Source: an uncultured Ignavibacteria bacterium (GTDB lineage Bacteria; Bacteroidota; Ignavibacteria; Kapaibacteriales; Kapaibacteriaceae). Taken from it: a stretch of DNA of 64,000 nt. Location of the stretch: NCBI GenBank assembly GCA_903939735.1, contig CAJAIA010000023.1, positions 1-64,000 of the forward strand. Reading direction: 5' to 3'. How positions within the stretch are numbered: position 1 is the stretch's first letter; each line of letters starts with the position of its first letter. Position numbers and translations under genes: made by a program. The notes under the pieces are model-generated. The model was given only the letters and a program-made list of their open reading frames with translations. It ran no database searches and had not been told where the DNA came from. This document shows positions 46,443 to 56,100 of the stretch, piece after piece.

Positions 46443-49400
46443 TTACGACAACTTTCGTTTGACTTCTGTTGTCTTGTACCCTTCGATGATATCGCCCATC
46501 TCAAGATCGTTGTAGCTCTGCAGACCGATACCGCATTCGTATCCGGCATCGACTTCACGTACATCGTCCTTGCTACGCTTGAGCGATGCCAACGTACCCT
46601 TGTAGATCTCGAATCCATCGCGAAGCACACGAACCTTGTCGTTACGCGTGATCTTTCCGGTTTGCACATAGCAACCAGCGATCGTACCGAGCTTGCTGAT
46701 CTTAAAGATCGCACGCACCTCAACAGAAGAAGTAATCTCCTCCTTGATGTCTGGCGTAAGCATACCTTCGAGAGCAAGCTGAACTTCGTTGATACAGTCG
46801 TAGATAATCGAGTACAGACGTACATCGACGTTCTCGGCTTCGGCAATCTTGCGAGCTGCTGGTGATGTGTTGACTTGGAAACCAACGATCACGGCGTCGG
46901 ATGCCGACGCGAGCATGACGTCGCTTTCCGTAATTGCACCAACGGCCTTGTAGATGATGCGAACCTTGACCTCGCTCGTCGAGAGCTTCTGCAGCGAGTC
47001 GGAGAGAGCTTCTACCGAACCGCTCACGTCTGCACGGACGATAAGGCGAAGTTCCTTGACACCACCCTGCTGGATCTGTGCAGAGATATCGTCGAGCGTC
47101 ATGTGGCGCATACCGCGGAACTGCTGTTCGCGGCGAAGCTGCTGACGTCGTGTTGCGACATCGCGTGCTTCTGCATCGGTCTCCATTTCCATGAGAATGT
47201 CGCCGGCGTTTGGCAAGCCATCGAAGCCGGTAACCTGTGCAGGCATGGACGGTCCAGCAGATTCCATGCGGTGTCCGCGCTCGTCGAACATCGCACGCAC
47301 GCGGCCAGCGAACTGTCCGCACACAAAGATGTCGCCAACGTTGAGCGTACCCTTTTGCACGATCACAGTAACAACGTTACCGCGACCCTTGTCGACGTGC
47401 GCTTCGATAACGGCAGCGCGCGCAACGCGATCTGGATTTGCCTTCAGTTCGAGGAGGTCTGCTTCGAGAAGGATCTTCTCGAGAAGCTGCGGAACGTTCG
47501 TTCCCTGCTTTGCAGAAATCTCTGCAACCTGGAACTTGCCACCCCAGTCTTCGACCAACACGCCGTGATCAGCAAGTTGTTGGCGAATGCGGTCGGCATT
47601 TGCTTCCGGACGGTCAATCTTGTTGATCGCAACAACGATCGGCACATTCGCAGCTTGCGCGTGCGAGATAGCTTCGATCGTTTGAGGCATCACGCTATCG
47701 TCGGCGGCAACAACCAGCACAACGATGTCTGTAACCTGAGCACCACGAGCACGCATAGCTGTAAAGGCTTCGTGACCAGGTGTATCGAGGAATGTGATCT
47801 TCCGACCTGATGGAGATTCCACGCGATACGCTCCGATGTGCTGTGTGATACCACCGGCCTCACCAGCCACAACGTTTGCATTACGGATGTAGTCGAGCAA
47901 CGATGTCTTACCGTGGTCAACGTGACCCATGATAGTAACAATCGGCGACCGTGGCTGAAGCGTCTCCGGTGCATCGACATCGTCTTGCACTTCCTGCTCA
48001 GCTTGGTCATCAAGAAACTCAACTTCGAATCCGTAGTCAGACGCGATCAGTGTGATCGTGTCCTTGTCGAGACGTTGGTTGATGGATACCATCAAACCAA
48101 GGCTCATACACTTCATGATGATGTCCGATGCCGTTACGCGCATCAGGTTCGCAAGGTCGGCCGTCGTCACAAACTCCGACAAGCGAAGGATCGTACCCTC
48201 ACGTGCGAGTTCCTCTTGACGAATAGCCTCTTTCTCCTCACGTTCCATGCGCTTACGCTGACGGAGCTTTGCACGTCCACCCGTTGGGTTGAGTTCCATG
48301 CCGCTCAACGTCTGCCGGATTGCGCGTGTGACGTCGGAATCCGACACCTGCGTACGCATTCCCTTTGCACCGGTCTTCTTTTTCTTCTTGTCGTCCTTCT
48401 TCGCACCACCTGCCGGAGCGTTTGGTCCGAATGATGGACCGTCGTTACGACGAGCAGGGCCACCACCGGCAAATCCGCCGCCAGTACCGCCGCCTTGACC
48501 AGGACCACGTCCGCGAGCTGCCAATGCGTCGCCGATAGCGCCGCGCTGGCCCCCTTCACGTCCACCGCCGCCGGCAGGACGATCCTGACGCTTCGGACGC
48601 GGTGGTGCTTTTGGTGCAAGGTCGATCTTGCCAATAACCGTGAGGCCGCGCAGCTGCGCATTGCCCGACGGGTTGTATTCTACTTCAATCACGCCCTTAC
48701 GACGGCGCTTGCCCTTCTTCTCATCACTCTCTGCCGAAGCTTCGTCCGACGCAGGTTGTGCGTCTGTCGGTGCTGATGTAGCAGGAGTTTCAGGGGCAGC
48801 CACAGCCTGTGGAGCTTCCGGTGCAGATACTGCCTCCGGAGCTGCCGGTGCTTCAGCAACAACTTCAACGGCTGGAGCAACAGGCTCAGGTGTCGGGGCA
48901 ACCTCGGCAACAGGTGCTGTTGGAGCTACGGGCGCGGCGGATGTCACCTTGCCACTCTTGAGAGCCTTTTTCGTCTGCTCAAGCATCTTCGCAGCAGCTT
49001 CTTCCTTAGCCTTGATCGCAGCGATGTCAATGACTTGTCCAACAGACGGTCCACTAACAACAGGCTGTTCGACATCAGCTGGTGGAGGCACAGGTGCCTC
49101 TACGTGCTCAACGACGGGCGCCTGTACAGGTTCCGCAATGGAGGCTTCTGCCTCTGCAACGTGCACATCAACGTGTGCATCGGTTGGTCGCTCCAGTCGC
49201 TCCTCGATCTCACGCTCGCGCTCGTGCGCTTCAGCGATCGTATCGATTGATACAGCACTGCCCTGCTCGAGATGTGTCTTGCGTACCTGGTGTTGACGCT
49301 GAACCTTCTCGCGCTGCTTTTGCGCTGTTTTGAGCTCCTTGGCAAACTTCTCGATTACGAGATCAGTCTGCTCATCGGTGAGCACTGTCGTGGCCTTGTT

Positions 49401-49505
49401 TTCGAGCTTATGACCCTTCGATGCAAGGTATTCCACGATTGCGTCACGACCGATGTTGATCTGACTTGCAACCTTGAAGAGCTTATTTCCGGCGGAACCT
49501 GCCAT
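46443..49505 (-). CDS. infB: Translation initiation factor IF-2
   Basis: IF-2 is the GTPase that places fMet-tRNA on the 30S subunit. The 1020-residue protein begins with an IF2N-like segment. A long low-complexity region follows (about 90-400), rich in Pro/Ala/Val/Glu and then Gly/Arg. The G-domain has G1 in GHVDHGKTSLLDYIR (near 530), DTPGHEAF, and NKIDRPEA. The final C1/C2 domains bind fMet-tRNA. AAGGA lies close before the ATG. nusA ends eleven bases upstream. Confidence 0.97.
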   Translation of the reverse strand: MAGSAGNKLFKVASQINIGRDAIVEYLASKGHKLENKATTVLTDEQTDLVIEKFAKELKTAQKQREKVQRQHQVRKTHLEQGSAVSIDTIAEAHEREREIEERLERPTDAHVDVHVAEAEASIAEPVQAPVVEHVEAPVPPPADVEQPVVSGPSVGQVIDIAAIKAKEEAAAKMLEQTKKALKSGKVTSAAPVAPTAPVAEVAPTPEPVAPAVEVVAEAPAAPEAVSAPEAPQAVAAPETPATSAPTDAQPASDEASAESDEKKGKRRRKGVIEVEYNPSGNAQLRGLTVIGKIDLAPKAPPRPKRQDRPAGGGGREGGQRGAIGDALAARGRGPGQGGGTGGGFAGGGPARRNDGPSFGPNAPAGGAKKDDKKKKKTGAKGMRTQVSDSDVTRAIRQTLSGMELNPTGGRAKLRQRKRMEREEKEAIRQEELAREGTILRLSEFVTTADLANLMRVTASDIIMKCMSLGLMVSINQRLDKDTITLIASDYGFEVEFLDDQAEQEVQDDVDAPETLQPRSPIVTIMGHVDHGKTSLLDYIRNANVVAGEAGGITQHIGAYRVESPSGRKITFLDTPGHEAFTAMRARGAQVTDIVVLVVAADDSVMPQTIEAISHAQAANVPIVVAINKIDRPEANADRIRQQLADHGVLVEDWGGKFQVAEISAKQGTNVPQLLEKILLEADLLELKANPDRVARAAVIEAHVDKGRGNVVTVIVQKGTLNVGDIFVCGQFAGRVRAMFDERGHRMESAGPSMPAQVTGFDGLPNAGDILMEMETDAEARDVATRRQQLRREQQFRGMRHMTLDDISAQIQQGGVKELRLIVRADVSGSVEALSDSLQKLSTSEVKVRIIYKAVGAITESDVMLASASDAVIVGFQVNTSPAARKIAEAENVDVRLYSIIYDCINEVQLALEGMLTPDIKEEITSSVEVRAIFKISKLGTIAGCYVQTGKITRNDKVRVLRDGFEIYKGTLASLKRSKDDVREVDAGYECGIGLQSYNDLEMGDIIEGYKTTEVKRKLS

Positions 49506-49516
49506 ACGTCCTTCGA

Positions 49517-50986
49517 TTAATCCTCTACCTGTTCGTCGCCGCCAGTTGAAGCTTCTTCTGCTGCTTCACCTGCTTCTTCGGCGAGTTCTTGTTCGTACAC
49601 CTCTGGTGTATCCTCGGCGTACGATTCTGCGATGTCATCGCTCTGACCGTCTGTTGACTCACCACTCTCGAGAGCAACTGCTGCTTCTTCGAGTGCAATG
49701 AGGTACGACTGGTCTTCGCGTTCTTCGAATTCCTCCATCATGATCGTACGAATACGAACGATCTTTTCCTTCGGGATAATGCGCAAGAGCACCGTTGGGT
49801 CGGCTTCGAGAAACTCGCGTGCAGTTTCGATGCTCGCACGGACAAGTTGTTCGAAGATGTCGCGACCAATCTCATCACGGAACTCAACGAGTTCGATGTC
49901 TTCAGCACCTTCCTTGACCAGCGACAACGAGTAGCCGGTGAGCTTCGATGCGAGACGCACGTTCTGTCCCTGCTTACCAATAGCCAGCGATACCTGATCG
50001 TCGGGCACCACAACAGTCGCTTGACGACCGTCGTCGGAGATCTGTACGTCGCGAACCTTCGCAGGCGAAAGTGCACGAGCAATGAACAAGCGTGCATCAT
50101 CGGTAAACTCGATGATGTCGATGTTCTCGTTGCCGAGTTCACGTACGATCGAGTGGATACGAATACCCTTCATACCTACGCATGCGCCGACTGGATCAAC
50201 GCGCTCATCGAACGATGTTACAGCGACCTTCGCACGCTCACCCGGTTCACGGGCAATGGCACGAATCTCGATGATGCCGTCATAGATCTCAGGAATCTCT
50301 TGTTCAAACAAGCGCGCCATGAATGAATCATCGGCACGGGAGAGAATAAGATCCGGGAGTCCCGTTGCACCACCAGAGCGGCGCACTTCCTTGAGGATCG
50401 CCTTGACTTGCTGATTCTTCTTGAGACGCTCTGTCGGGATCTGCTCTTCACGTGGAAGACGCATCTCAACCTTGTTGTGCATCACGAGGATGTTGTTCGG
50501 ACGAACCTGATAGATTTCGCCGATGATTACCTCGCCAACACGCTTGGCGTACTCTTCGTAAATATTATCCTTCTCAACATCGCGAATCCGCTGATTGAGA
50601 TTCTGAATTGCCTGCGCAATCAGGCGACGTCCGAACGAGTCGGCAATGTTCTCAAGCGTGATTTCTTCGATGTGCTCGTCGCCGATTTCCGGTTCATCGC
50701 CCGTGACTTCGCGGACTTCTTCAGCGGAAATCTGTGTTTCTGGGTTTTCGACTTCTTCAACGATCTCACGCATGAGATAGATTTCGATGTCGCCCTTCTC
50801 CATGTTCACGATGATGTCGAAGTTGGCTTCGAGACCATACTTCTTCTTCACCATCGCTGACAATGTTTCTTCAACGATGCCCTGGAGGAGGTCGCGATCA
50901 ATACTCTTCTCACGAGCCATCTCATTGAAGGCTTCGATGATCAGCTTCTTGTTGTCGACTTGTTGTTTGACCTTGCGGCGTGCCAT
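49517..50986 (-). CDS. nusA: Transcription termination/antitermination factor NusA
   Basis: NusA binds RNA polymerase and nascent RNA and affects pausing. The 489-residue protein has an N-terminal polymerase-binding domain, an S1 domain (VGEVIIGEIYQVRPNNILV), and KH domains (VGACVGMKGIRIHSIVREL; SLAIGKQGQNVRLASKLTGY). The C-terminal tail of 60 residues is highly acidic. AGGA seven bases before the ATG is a good ribosome site. It follows rimP by nine bases. Confidence 0.96.
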   Translation of the reverse strand: MARRKVKQQVDNKKLIIEAFNEMAREKSIDRDLLQGIVEETLSAMVKKKYGLEANFDIIVNMEKGDIEIYLMREIVEEVENPETQISAEEVREVTGDEPEIGDEHIEEITLENIADSFGRRLIAQAIQNLNQRIRDVEKDNIYEEYAKRVGEVIIGEIYQVRPNNILVMHNKVEMRLPREEQIPTERLKKNQQVKAILKEVRRSGGATGLPDLILSRADDSFMARLFEQEIPEIYDGIIEIRAIAREPGERAKVAVTSFDERVDPVGACVGMKGIRIHSIVRELGNENIDIIEFTDDARLFIARALSPAKVRDVQISDDGRQATVVVPDDQVSLAIGKQGQNVRLASKLTGYSLSLVKEGAEDIELVEFRDEIGRDIFEQLVRASIETAREFLEADPTVLLRIIPKEKIVRIRTIMMEEFEEREDQSYLIALEEAAVALESGESTDGQSDDIAESYAEDTPEVYEQELAEEAGEAAEEASTGGDEQVED

Positions 50987-50995
50987 GATGTCGTC

Positions 50996-51460
50996 CTAGA
51001 ACGTTATCACCACCCGAGCCTCTGCGATGTCACCCGCGTGAAGCGATACCGGCGGCTTGGATTCTTTTTTTTGTTGCGTTGGCTGAACGTCGAGGCCCTG
51101 ATCATCCGCACGCAGAAGCGTACCCTGAATCACCGTTCCATCGGTGTGCACCACGCGCACCGTTCGACCAACATGTTTCGTCAGTTGCCATAAAAACTTC
51201 ACCGGTGTCTCGGCTCCCGGTGAAGACACATCGACCGCCCGAAGGCGGCCGGCGAATTCGTCGTTCTCCAACCGCTCATCAAGTCCGCGGCTGACCGCCC
51301 GACAGTGCTCGTGTGTTATTCCCGCCGGAGCATCCAGCATGATATCTACCACAAGCTGCCGTGCCTGACCACGAACTACAACGTCGACGAGGACGACCCC
51401 GACCTCGGCACATACGTCCTCGATCATTGTCCGGATCCGATCCGGAAGGGTCTCCTTCAT
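50996..51460 (-). CDS. rimP: Ribosome maturation factor RimP
   Basis: RimP assists 30S subunit assembly. The 154-residue protein has the two-domain pattern LRVEIMLD-like VVDIMLDAPAGITHEHCRAVSRGL and VDVSSPGAETPV followed by a Sm-like fold. I chose the ATG at 51460 because GGAG sits four bases before it; a further eight residues upstream lack a site. It opens the rimP-nusA-infB-rbfA-truB-ribF-rpsO-pnp operon. Confidence 0.93.
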   Translation of the reverse strand: MKETLPDRIRTMIEDVCAEVGVVLVDVVVRGQARQLVVDIMLDAPAGITHEHCRAVSRGLDERLENDEFAGRLRAVDVSSPGAETPVKFLWQLTKHVGRTVRVVHTDGTVIQGTLLRADDQGLDVQPTQQKKESKPPVSLHAGDIAEARVVITF

Positions 51461-51500
51461 AGTTCTCCGTTCTATCGTCGTCAATCACTAGAAACGAAAA

Positions 51501-51518
51501 GTGGGCTCGTGAGCCCAC
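51501..51518 (-). terminator. Terminator after the glutaryl-CoA dehydrogenase gene
   Basis: The stem GTGGGCTC/GAGCCCAC with a GT loop is followed on the minus strand by TTTTCGTTTC. It separates the upstream dehydrogenase gene from the rimP operon. Confidence 0.8.
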
Positions 51519-51581
51519 ACTTTCGATCGAATGCGAATATAAGCAACTTTTCCACAGGGACGTACCCTATGGGTGGCGAAA

Positions 51582-52748
51582 TCATGGGGCAAAGGCACCC
51601 AATCCGGTGATGTCTTGGCCGATAATGAGGGTGTGCATTTCGTGCGTTCCCTCGTAGGTTTTCACCGACTCAAGATTGGCTGCATGGCGCATTACTGGAT
51701 ATTCGTCCAAAATGCCGTTGGCACCATGGATTTCACGACTCATACGGGCAATCGTGAGGGCCATTTCGCAGTTATTCCGCTTTGCCAGCGACACATGTTG
51801 CGGACGTAAGGTGTTCTGCTCCTTGATCTTACCGAGACGCCAGCAGAGAAGCTGCGCCTTGGTGATCTCGTTCAGCATCCATACGAGCTTGTCCTGCGTG
51901 AGCTGGAAGCCAGCAATCGGCTTGCCGAATGCAATGCGACTCTTTGCGTAGTTCAGCGATGAGTCGTAGCACGCCATGGCTGCGCCAACAACACCCCAGG
52001 CGATGCCGTAACGGGCCTGTGTGAGGCACGACAGGGGGCCACGGAGGCCTTCCACACCAGGAAGAATGTTCTCCTCAGGCAAAAACACGTCCTGGAACAC
52101 AAGCTCCGACGTGACCGAGGCGCGCAGCGAGTGCTTACCCTTCATTTCAGGCGCGGTGAAGCCCTTCATGCCCTTTTCAACCAGGAAACCACGCACAACA
52201 CCGTCCAACTTGGCCCAGACGACAGCTACGTCGGCCAACGTTCCGTTGGTGATCCACATCTTGGCGCCGTTGAGGATGAATCCTCCGTCGACCTTCTTTG
52301 CGTTGGTAGACATCGATGCTGGGTTCGATCCGGCATCAGGCTCGGTAAGACCGAAACAGCCGATAGCGTCGCCGGCAGCGAGCCTTGGCAACCACTTCCT
52401 CTTCTGCTCTTCTGAACCGTACGTGTAGATTGGATACATCACAAGTGAGCTCTGCACCGAGGCAAACGAACGGATACCGGAGTCGCCACGCTCAAGCTCT
52501 TGCATCGCAATACCGTAGCAGGTGTAGTTGAGGCCAGCACAACCGTATTCCTGCGGGAGGGTGATACCGAACAGACCGAGATCTGCCATCTTCTTCACCA
52601 AATGCAGCGGGAATGTGCCCTCACGCGCATTGTGCTCGATAATCGGCAGGATTTCGTTGTCGACGAAGTCGCGCACTGTTTGGCGAACGAGCTTTTCCTC
52701 GTCCGACAGAAGCTCGTCAAGCTGGTAGTAGTCAGGATGCTGGAACAT
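51582..52748 (-). CDS. gcdH: Acyl-CoA dehydrogenase, glutaryl-CoA dehydrogenase type
   Basis: This FAD enzyme oxidises and decarboxylates glutaryl-CoA to crotonyl-CoA in lysine and tryptophan breakdown. The protein has 388 residues from the ATG at 52748. IGCFGLTEPDAGSNPASM, WITNGTLADVAVVWAK and the C-terminal KTYEGTHEMHTLIIGQDITG closely follow the glutaryl-CoA dehydrogenase pattern; the Glu in YEGTHE is the expected catalytic base. Other short-chain acyl-CoA substrates are possible. It is a single-gene unit with its own terminator. Confidence 0.88.
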   Translation of the reverse strand: MFQHPDYYQLDELLSDEEKLVRQTVRDFVDNEILPIIEHNAREGTFPLHLVKKMADLGLFGITLPQEYGCAGLNYTCYGIAMQELERGDSGIRSFASVQSSLVMYPIYTYGSEEQKRKWLPRLAAGDAIGCFGLTEPDAGSNPASMSTNAKKVDGGFILNGAKMWITNGTLADVAVVWAKLDGVVRGFLVEKGMKGFTAPEMKGKHSLRASVTSELVFQDVFLPEENILPGVEGLRGPLSCLTQARYGIAWGVVGAAMACYDSSLNYAKSRIAFGKPIAGFQLTQDKLVWMLNEITKAQLLCWRLGKIKEQNTLRPQHVSLAKRNNCEMALTIARMSREIHGANGILDEYPVMRHAANLESVKTYEGTHEMHTLIIGQDITGLGAFAP

Positions 52749-52851
52749 GGTCTGCAATGGTGTTGATGATCGGAGCAGAGCTCCAAAAAAATGCACGGCA
52801 AAGTTACGGTAAATGCTCTACAGCAGACATCTCTGATGTAGCTTCGTCGCC

Positions 52852-53394
52852 ATGAATCACACGCTCATAACGCAGCCGAACGCTGGAGAATTCCCGGAAT
52901 ACTATGCAGGGTACATCACCCGTTATCTGGACCGTCCAGATGCCCTGCCGGTAGATGAGGCCTTGCTGACACAAGCGGCAGACCTTTCCGCGATGCTGGG
53001 TGGCCTCTCCCAAGAACAATCGGGGTTTCGCTATGCCGAGGGCAAGTGGAGCATTCGCGAGGTGGTGGGACATCTCATCGACTGCGAGCGGATCTTCGCG
53101 CTTCGCGCCCTGTGTATCGCCCGCGGCGAACACCAACCGCTCCCAGGATTCGATGAAAACGCGTACGTCGCCAACGCGGGCTTCGATGCGCGGTCGATGG
53201 AATCCCTCCTTGAAGAATTCGCAAGCGTTCGCGCCGCAACCATCTCTCTTGTTTCGTCGCTGTCAGAGGCGGATCTGCTGCGGCGAGGTATCGCCAACAA
53301 CGGAACATTCACGCCGCGCGCAATTGTATGGATCCTTGTCGGACACGTTGCACACCACGTGGCGGTGCTGCGCGAACGATATCACGTAGCATGA
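52852..53394 (+). CDS. DinB-superfamily protein
   Basis: The 180-residue protein has the DinB four-helix bundle pattern: YAEGKWSIREVVGHLIDCER (first His), and GHVAHHVAVLRERY near the end (two further metal-binding His). Members include bacillithiol- or mycothiol-dependent transferases and many proteins of unknown function. It is divergent from the acyl-CoA dehydrogenase gene and followed by a small terminator. No neighbour suggests a thiol cofactor, so its reaction is not assigned. Confidence 0.86.
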   Translation: MNHTLITQPNAGEFPEYYAGYITRYLDRPDALPVDEALLTQAADLSAMLGGLSQEQSGFRYAEGKWSIREVVGHLIDCERIFALRALCIARGEHQPLPGFDENAYVANAGFDARSMESLLEEFASVRAATISLVSSLSEADLLRRGIANNGTFTPRAIVWILVGHVAHHVAVLRERYHVA

Positions 53395-53420
53395 ACGCTG
53401 TGGCTACATAGTTTTGTGCA

Positions 53421-53439
53421 GCCTCAAATCTGTTGAGGC
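53421..53439 (+). terminator. Probable terminator after the DinB-like gene
   Basis: The stem GCCTCAA/TTGAGGC with a five-base loop is followed by ATTTCTGTTT. It precedes the kup start by 30 bases. Confidence 0.55.
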
Positions 53440-53468
53440 ATTTCTGTTTCACGTCCGAAAGGTCCGCA

Positions 53469-55373
53469 ATGGACCAAAGCACTTCGTCGGGGCATGCGGC
53501 ACCGAGCTCGTCACGACTTCTTGCACTCACGATCGGCGCTGTTGGTGTTGTCTACGGCGACATCGGTACAAGCCCCCTTTACTCCCTCAAGGAGTGCTTC
53601 TCACCACACTACGGTCTCACACCAGGCGCACCCGAAGTTCTCGGCATCCTCTCGCTGATCTTCTGGTCGCTCACCTTGATCATTAGCATCAAGTACCTGC
53701 TCATCATTACACGGTTTGCCAACGAAGGCGAAGGTGGCATTCTCGCGCTGATGGAATTGGTGAGTCAACGCAAGGGCTCCTACAAGAAGATTGGTGCAAT
53801 CGTTGCAATGGGATTGTTCGGCTCGGCACTGCTCTATGGCGATGGCATCATCACGCCGGCGATTTCGGTTCTCTCTGCCGTTGAAGGACTTGAGGTTGCT
53901 GTGCCTGGACAGCTTGGTGCGTTTATCGTTCCAATAACAATTGCAATTCTTATCGGACTCTTTAGCATTCAACGCTATGGCACCACTGGTGTCGGACGTG
54001 TGTTTGGTCCGTTCATGGTTGCATGGTTTGCGATCCTTGGTGCTCTGGGCGTGTACAACGCGATACAAACACCAGCGGTGTTCGAAGCCATCAATCCTAT
54101 GTACGCCGTCAACTTCTTCATGCAACATGGATTCATGGGCTTTGCCGTGCTCGGCAGCGTGTTCCTCGTTGTCACGGGTGGCGAAGCGCTCTATGCAGAC
54201 ATGGGTCACTTCGGTCGCACGCCGATCATGCGCGGCTGGTTCTATGTTGCGTACCCTGGGTTGATCCTCCAGTACTTTGGTCAGGGGGCGCTCCTTCTCC
54301 GTGAAGGTCACATCGCAACGACCGTTGAGAATCCGTTCTTCCACATGGTTCCGTCATGGGGCGTTATTCCGTTGGTGATTTGCGCAACGATGGCAACCAT
54401 CATTGCGTCGCAGGCAGTGATTTCGGGCGCATTCTCGCTTACATGGCAAGCACTGCAGCTGGGCTTCCTTCCACGCCTGAAGGTGCAACACACGTCGAGT
54501 GAAGAGCGCGGACAGATCTATCTGCCAACGGTCAACTGGGTGCTGTTTGTGAGCTGCGTGTTCTTGGTTCTGCAGTTCCGCACGTCTGGAAATCTCGCTG
54601 CAGCCTACGGTATTGCAGTGACGTCAACAATGGTGATTACAACCGTACTTGCATGGTTTGCGATGCGCCGTTTGTTCAAATGGAACTTCGCCGTGTCGCT
54701 AAGTCTGACGGCCCTCTTCATGCTGATCGACGGTTCGTTCTTCGCAGCTAACTGCTTGAAGTTCTTTCAAGGGGGCTATGTACCTGTAGCAATGGCTGCA
54801 GCAACGTTCCTCGTTATGGTAACGTGGCACAAGGGTCGAACAATTCTTGGCAGCGTCATCGAGAAACGCAGCCGTCCGCTCATCAATGTCATTCACGAAG
54901 AAATCGAACGTTGCGCAACGGTGCCAGGATCTGCGTTGTACATGACTGGGTACAAGGGCATTGCTCCTCCGGCTTTGGTCAGCAACCTGAAGTACAATCG
55001 ATCACGCCACGAGACGGTTATTCTTCTCACCGTTGTGATCGAGCCAGCCGCACGTGTACCACTATCATCACGAATAGATCGCAAACCAATGGAGAACAAC
55101 GTATTCCAGGTTGTTCTGCATTATGGCTTCATGGATCAGCTGAACCTGATGCAAGATCTGATGCTGCTGCCGGAGTACGATATTCCTGTCGATGTAACAG
55201 ACGCAATCTTTGTGCTCGGACACGAGACACTTACCGTGCAGGACGGCAAGGGCATGGCACGTTGGCGCAAAGAGTTGTTCGTGTTCCTGCATCGCAACTC
55301 ACGCACACCATCAAGCTACTTCGGCATTCCGGTTAAGCGCACGCTTGAGGTTGGATCGCACGTGGCGATCTAA
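53469..55373 (+). CDS. kup: KUP-family potassium uptake transporter
   Basis: This is a proton-coupled potassium importer in the inner membrane. The protein has 634 residues from the ATG at 53469. The family start LTIGAVGVVYGDIGTSPLYSL is clear. About twelve membrane segments follow to residue 430, including GDGIITPAISVLSAVEGL and GGEALYADMGHFG. A cytoplasmic C-terminal domain of 190 residues ends it. The extra 12 codons to an upstream start would cover the terminator. It converges with an outer-membrane protein gene. Confidence 0.96.
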   Translation: MDQSTSSGHAAPSSSRLLALTIGAVGVVYGDIGTSPLYSLKECFSPHYGLTPGAPEVLGILSLIFWSLTLIISIKYLLIITRFANEGEGGILALMELVSQRKGSYKKIGAIVAMGLFGSALLYGDGIITPAISVLSAVEGLEVAVPGQLGAFIVPITIAILIGLFSIQRYGTTGVGRVFGPFMVAWFAILGALGVYNAIQTPAVFEAINPMYAVNFFMQHGFMGFAVLGSVFLVVTGGEALYADMGHFGRTPIMRGWFYVAYPGLILQYFGQGALLLREGHIATTVENPFFHMVPSWGVIPLVICATMATIIASQAVISGAFSLTWQALQLGFLPRLKVQHTSSEERGQIYLPTVNWVLFVSCVFLVLQFRTSGNLAAAYGIAVTSTMVITTVLAWFAMRRLFKWNFAVSLSLTALFMLIDGSFFAANCLKFFQGGYVPVAMAAATFLVMVTWHKGRTILGSVIEKRSRPLINVIHEEIERCATVPGSALYMTGYKGIAPPALVSNLKYNRSRHETVILLTVVIEPAARVPLSSRIDRKPMENNVFQVVLHYGFMDQLNLMQDLMLLPEYDIPVDVTDAIFVLGHETLTVQDGKGMARWRKELFVFLHRNSRTPSSYFGIPVKRTLEVGSHVAI

Positions 55374-55378
55374 CGGTC

Positions 55379-56092
55379 TTACAACTGAAACCCGACGCCG
55401 AGGCGCACACCACGTCCAACGAGCCATCCGATGTCTTGGTTCTCGAGCGTTGTGGGTTGACGCACGACGTATGAAACATCAATGAGGATGCGGCTTGCAT
55501 CCACAGGCAGCACCATGCGCGCTCCTACGATAGCGCCAAATCCAAGCTGTGCATCATACGTGCCACTGACAGTTACTGGCCGTTGGCCAAGCTGTTCCTT
55601 CGGGAACTCGCTGTAGTCATCCGTCTGCTTCACACTGAAGAGTCGGTCGGCATATACACCAAGTTGCAGCTGAATTGCAGAACCTGTTGAGTCGAGTTCT
55701 GCTACTTGGAATGCAAGCGATGCACCCAGTTCAATCGCTGTTGAACTCATCGTCGTAACTACGCGCGGTCCACCAGCCCCCGGCTCAACAACGTTGAGCA
55801 TACCGGGCGGACGTCCCAGACCAAGCGGTTCGGTGAGCGTAGTTTTCGCGCCACCGGATTCGGCACGGTAGAACCCGTGCACGTTGATCTCCGCACCAGA
55901 TGAAATCGCACGCGAGTAGAGAGCGCCGAAGGCTATACGCGATGGAGCGCCATAGGCAGACACACTGGTGCCTACACTGGTGCTAATGCCATACGTGAAA
56001 TACGGTCCGATGTACGACTGTGCTGAAAGCGACAACGTCGCTACAACGAAGAACGCTGTAGCGACGCTGATGATGCGAGTTGTAGTGTTCAT
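55379..56092 (-). CDS. Outer-membrane beta-barrel protein, function unknown
   Basis: The 237-residue protein has a signal peptide (VATAFFVVATLSLSAQ). Strands such as IGPYFTYGISTSVGTSVSAYG, IAFGALYSRAISSG and IQLQLGVYADRLFSV follow, and a final strand GVRLGVGFQL ends in the usual barrel terminus. It resembles small outer-membrane barrels of the FCB group in layout. No specific family is recognised. It lies nine bases after the HtrA stop, so may be co-transcribed with the protease. Confidence 0.8.
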   Translation of the reverse strand: MNTTTRIISVATAFFVVATLSLSAQSYIGPYFTYGISTSVGTSVSAYGAPSRIAFGALYSRAISSGAEINVHGFYRAESGGAKTTLTEPLGLGRPPGMLNVVEPGAGGPRVVTTMSSTAIELGASLAFQVAELDSTGSAIQLQLGVYADRLFSVKQTDDYSEFPKEQLGQRPVTVSGTYDAQLGFGAIVGARMVLPVDASRILIDVSYVVRQPTTLENQDIGWLVGRGVRLGVGFQL

Positions 56093-56100
56093 ACGGAAAG

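Noticed and set aside
48628-49296. 222-codon Ala/Ser/Thr-rich plus-strand frame
   Set aside because: Antisense to the low-complexity N-terminal region of infB.
51546-51556. DnaA-box-like TTTTCCACA
   Set aside because: One mismatch from the consensus and single; no cluster, no AT-rich unwinding stretch, and not near dnaN.
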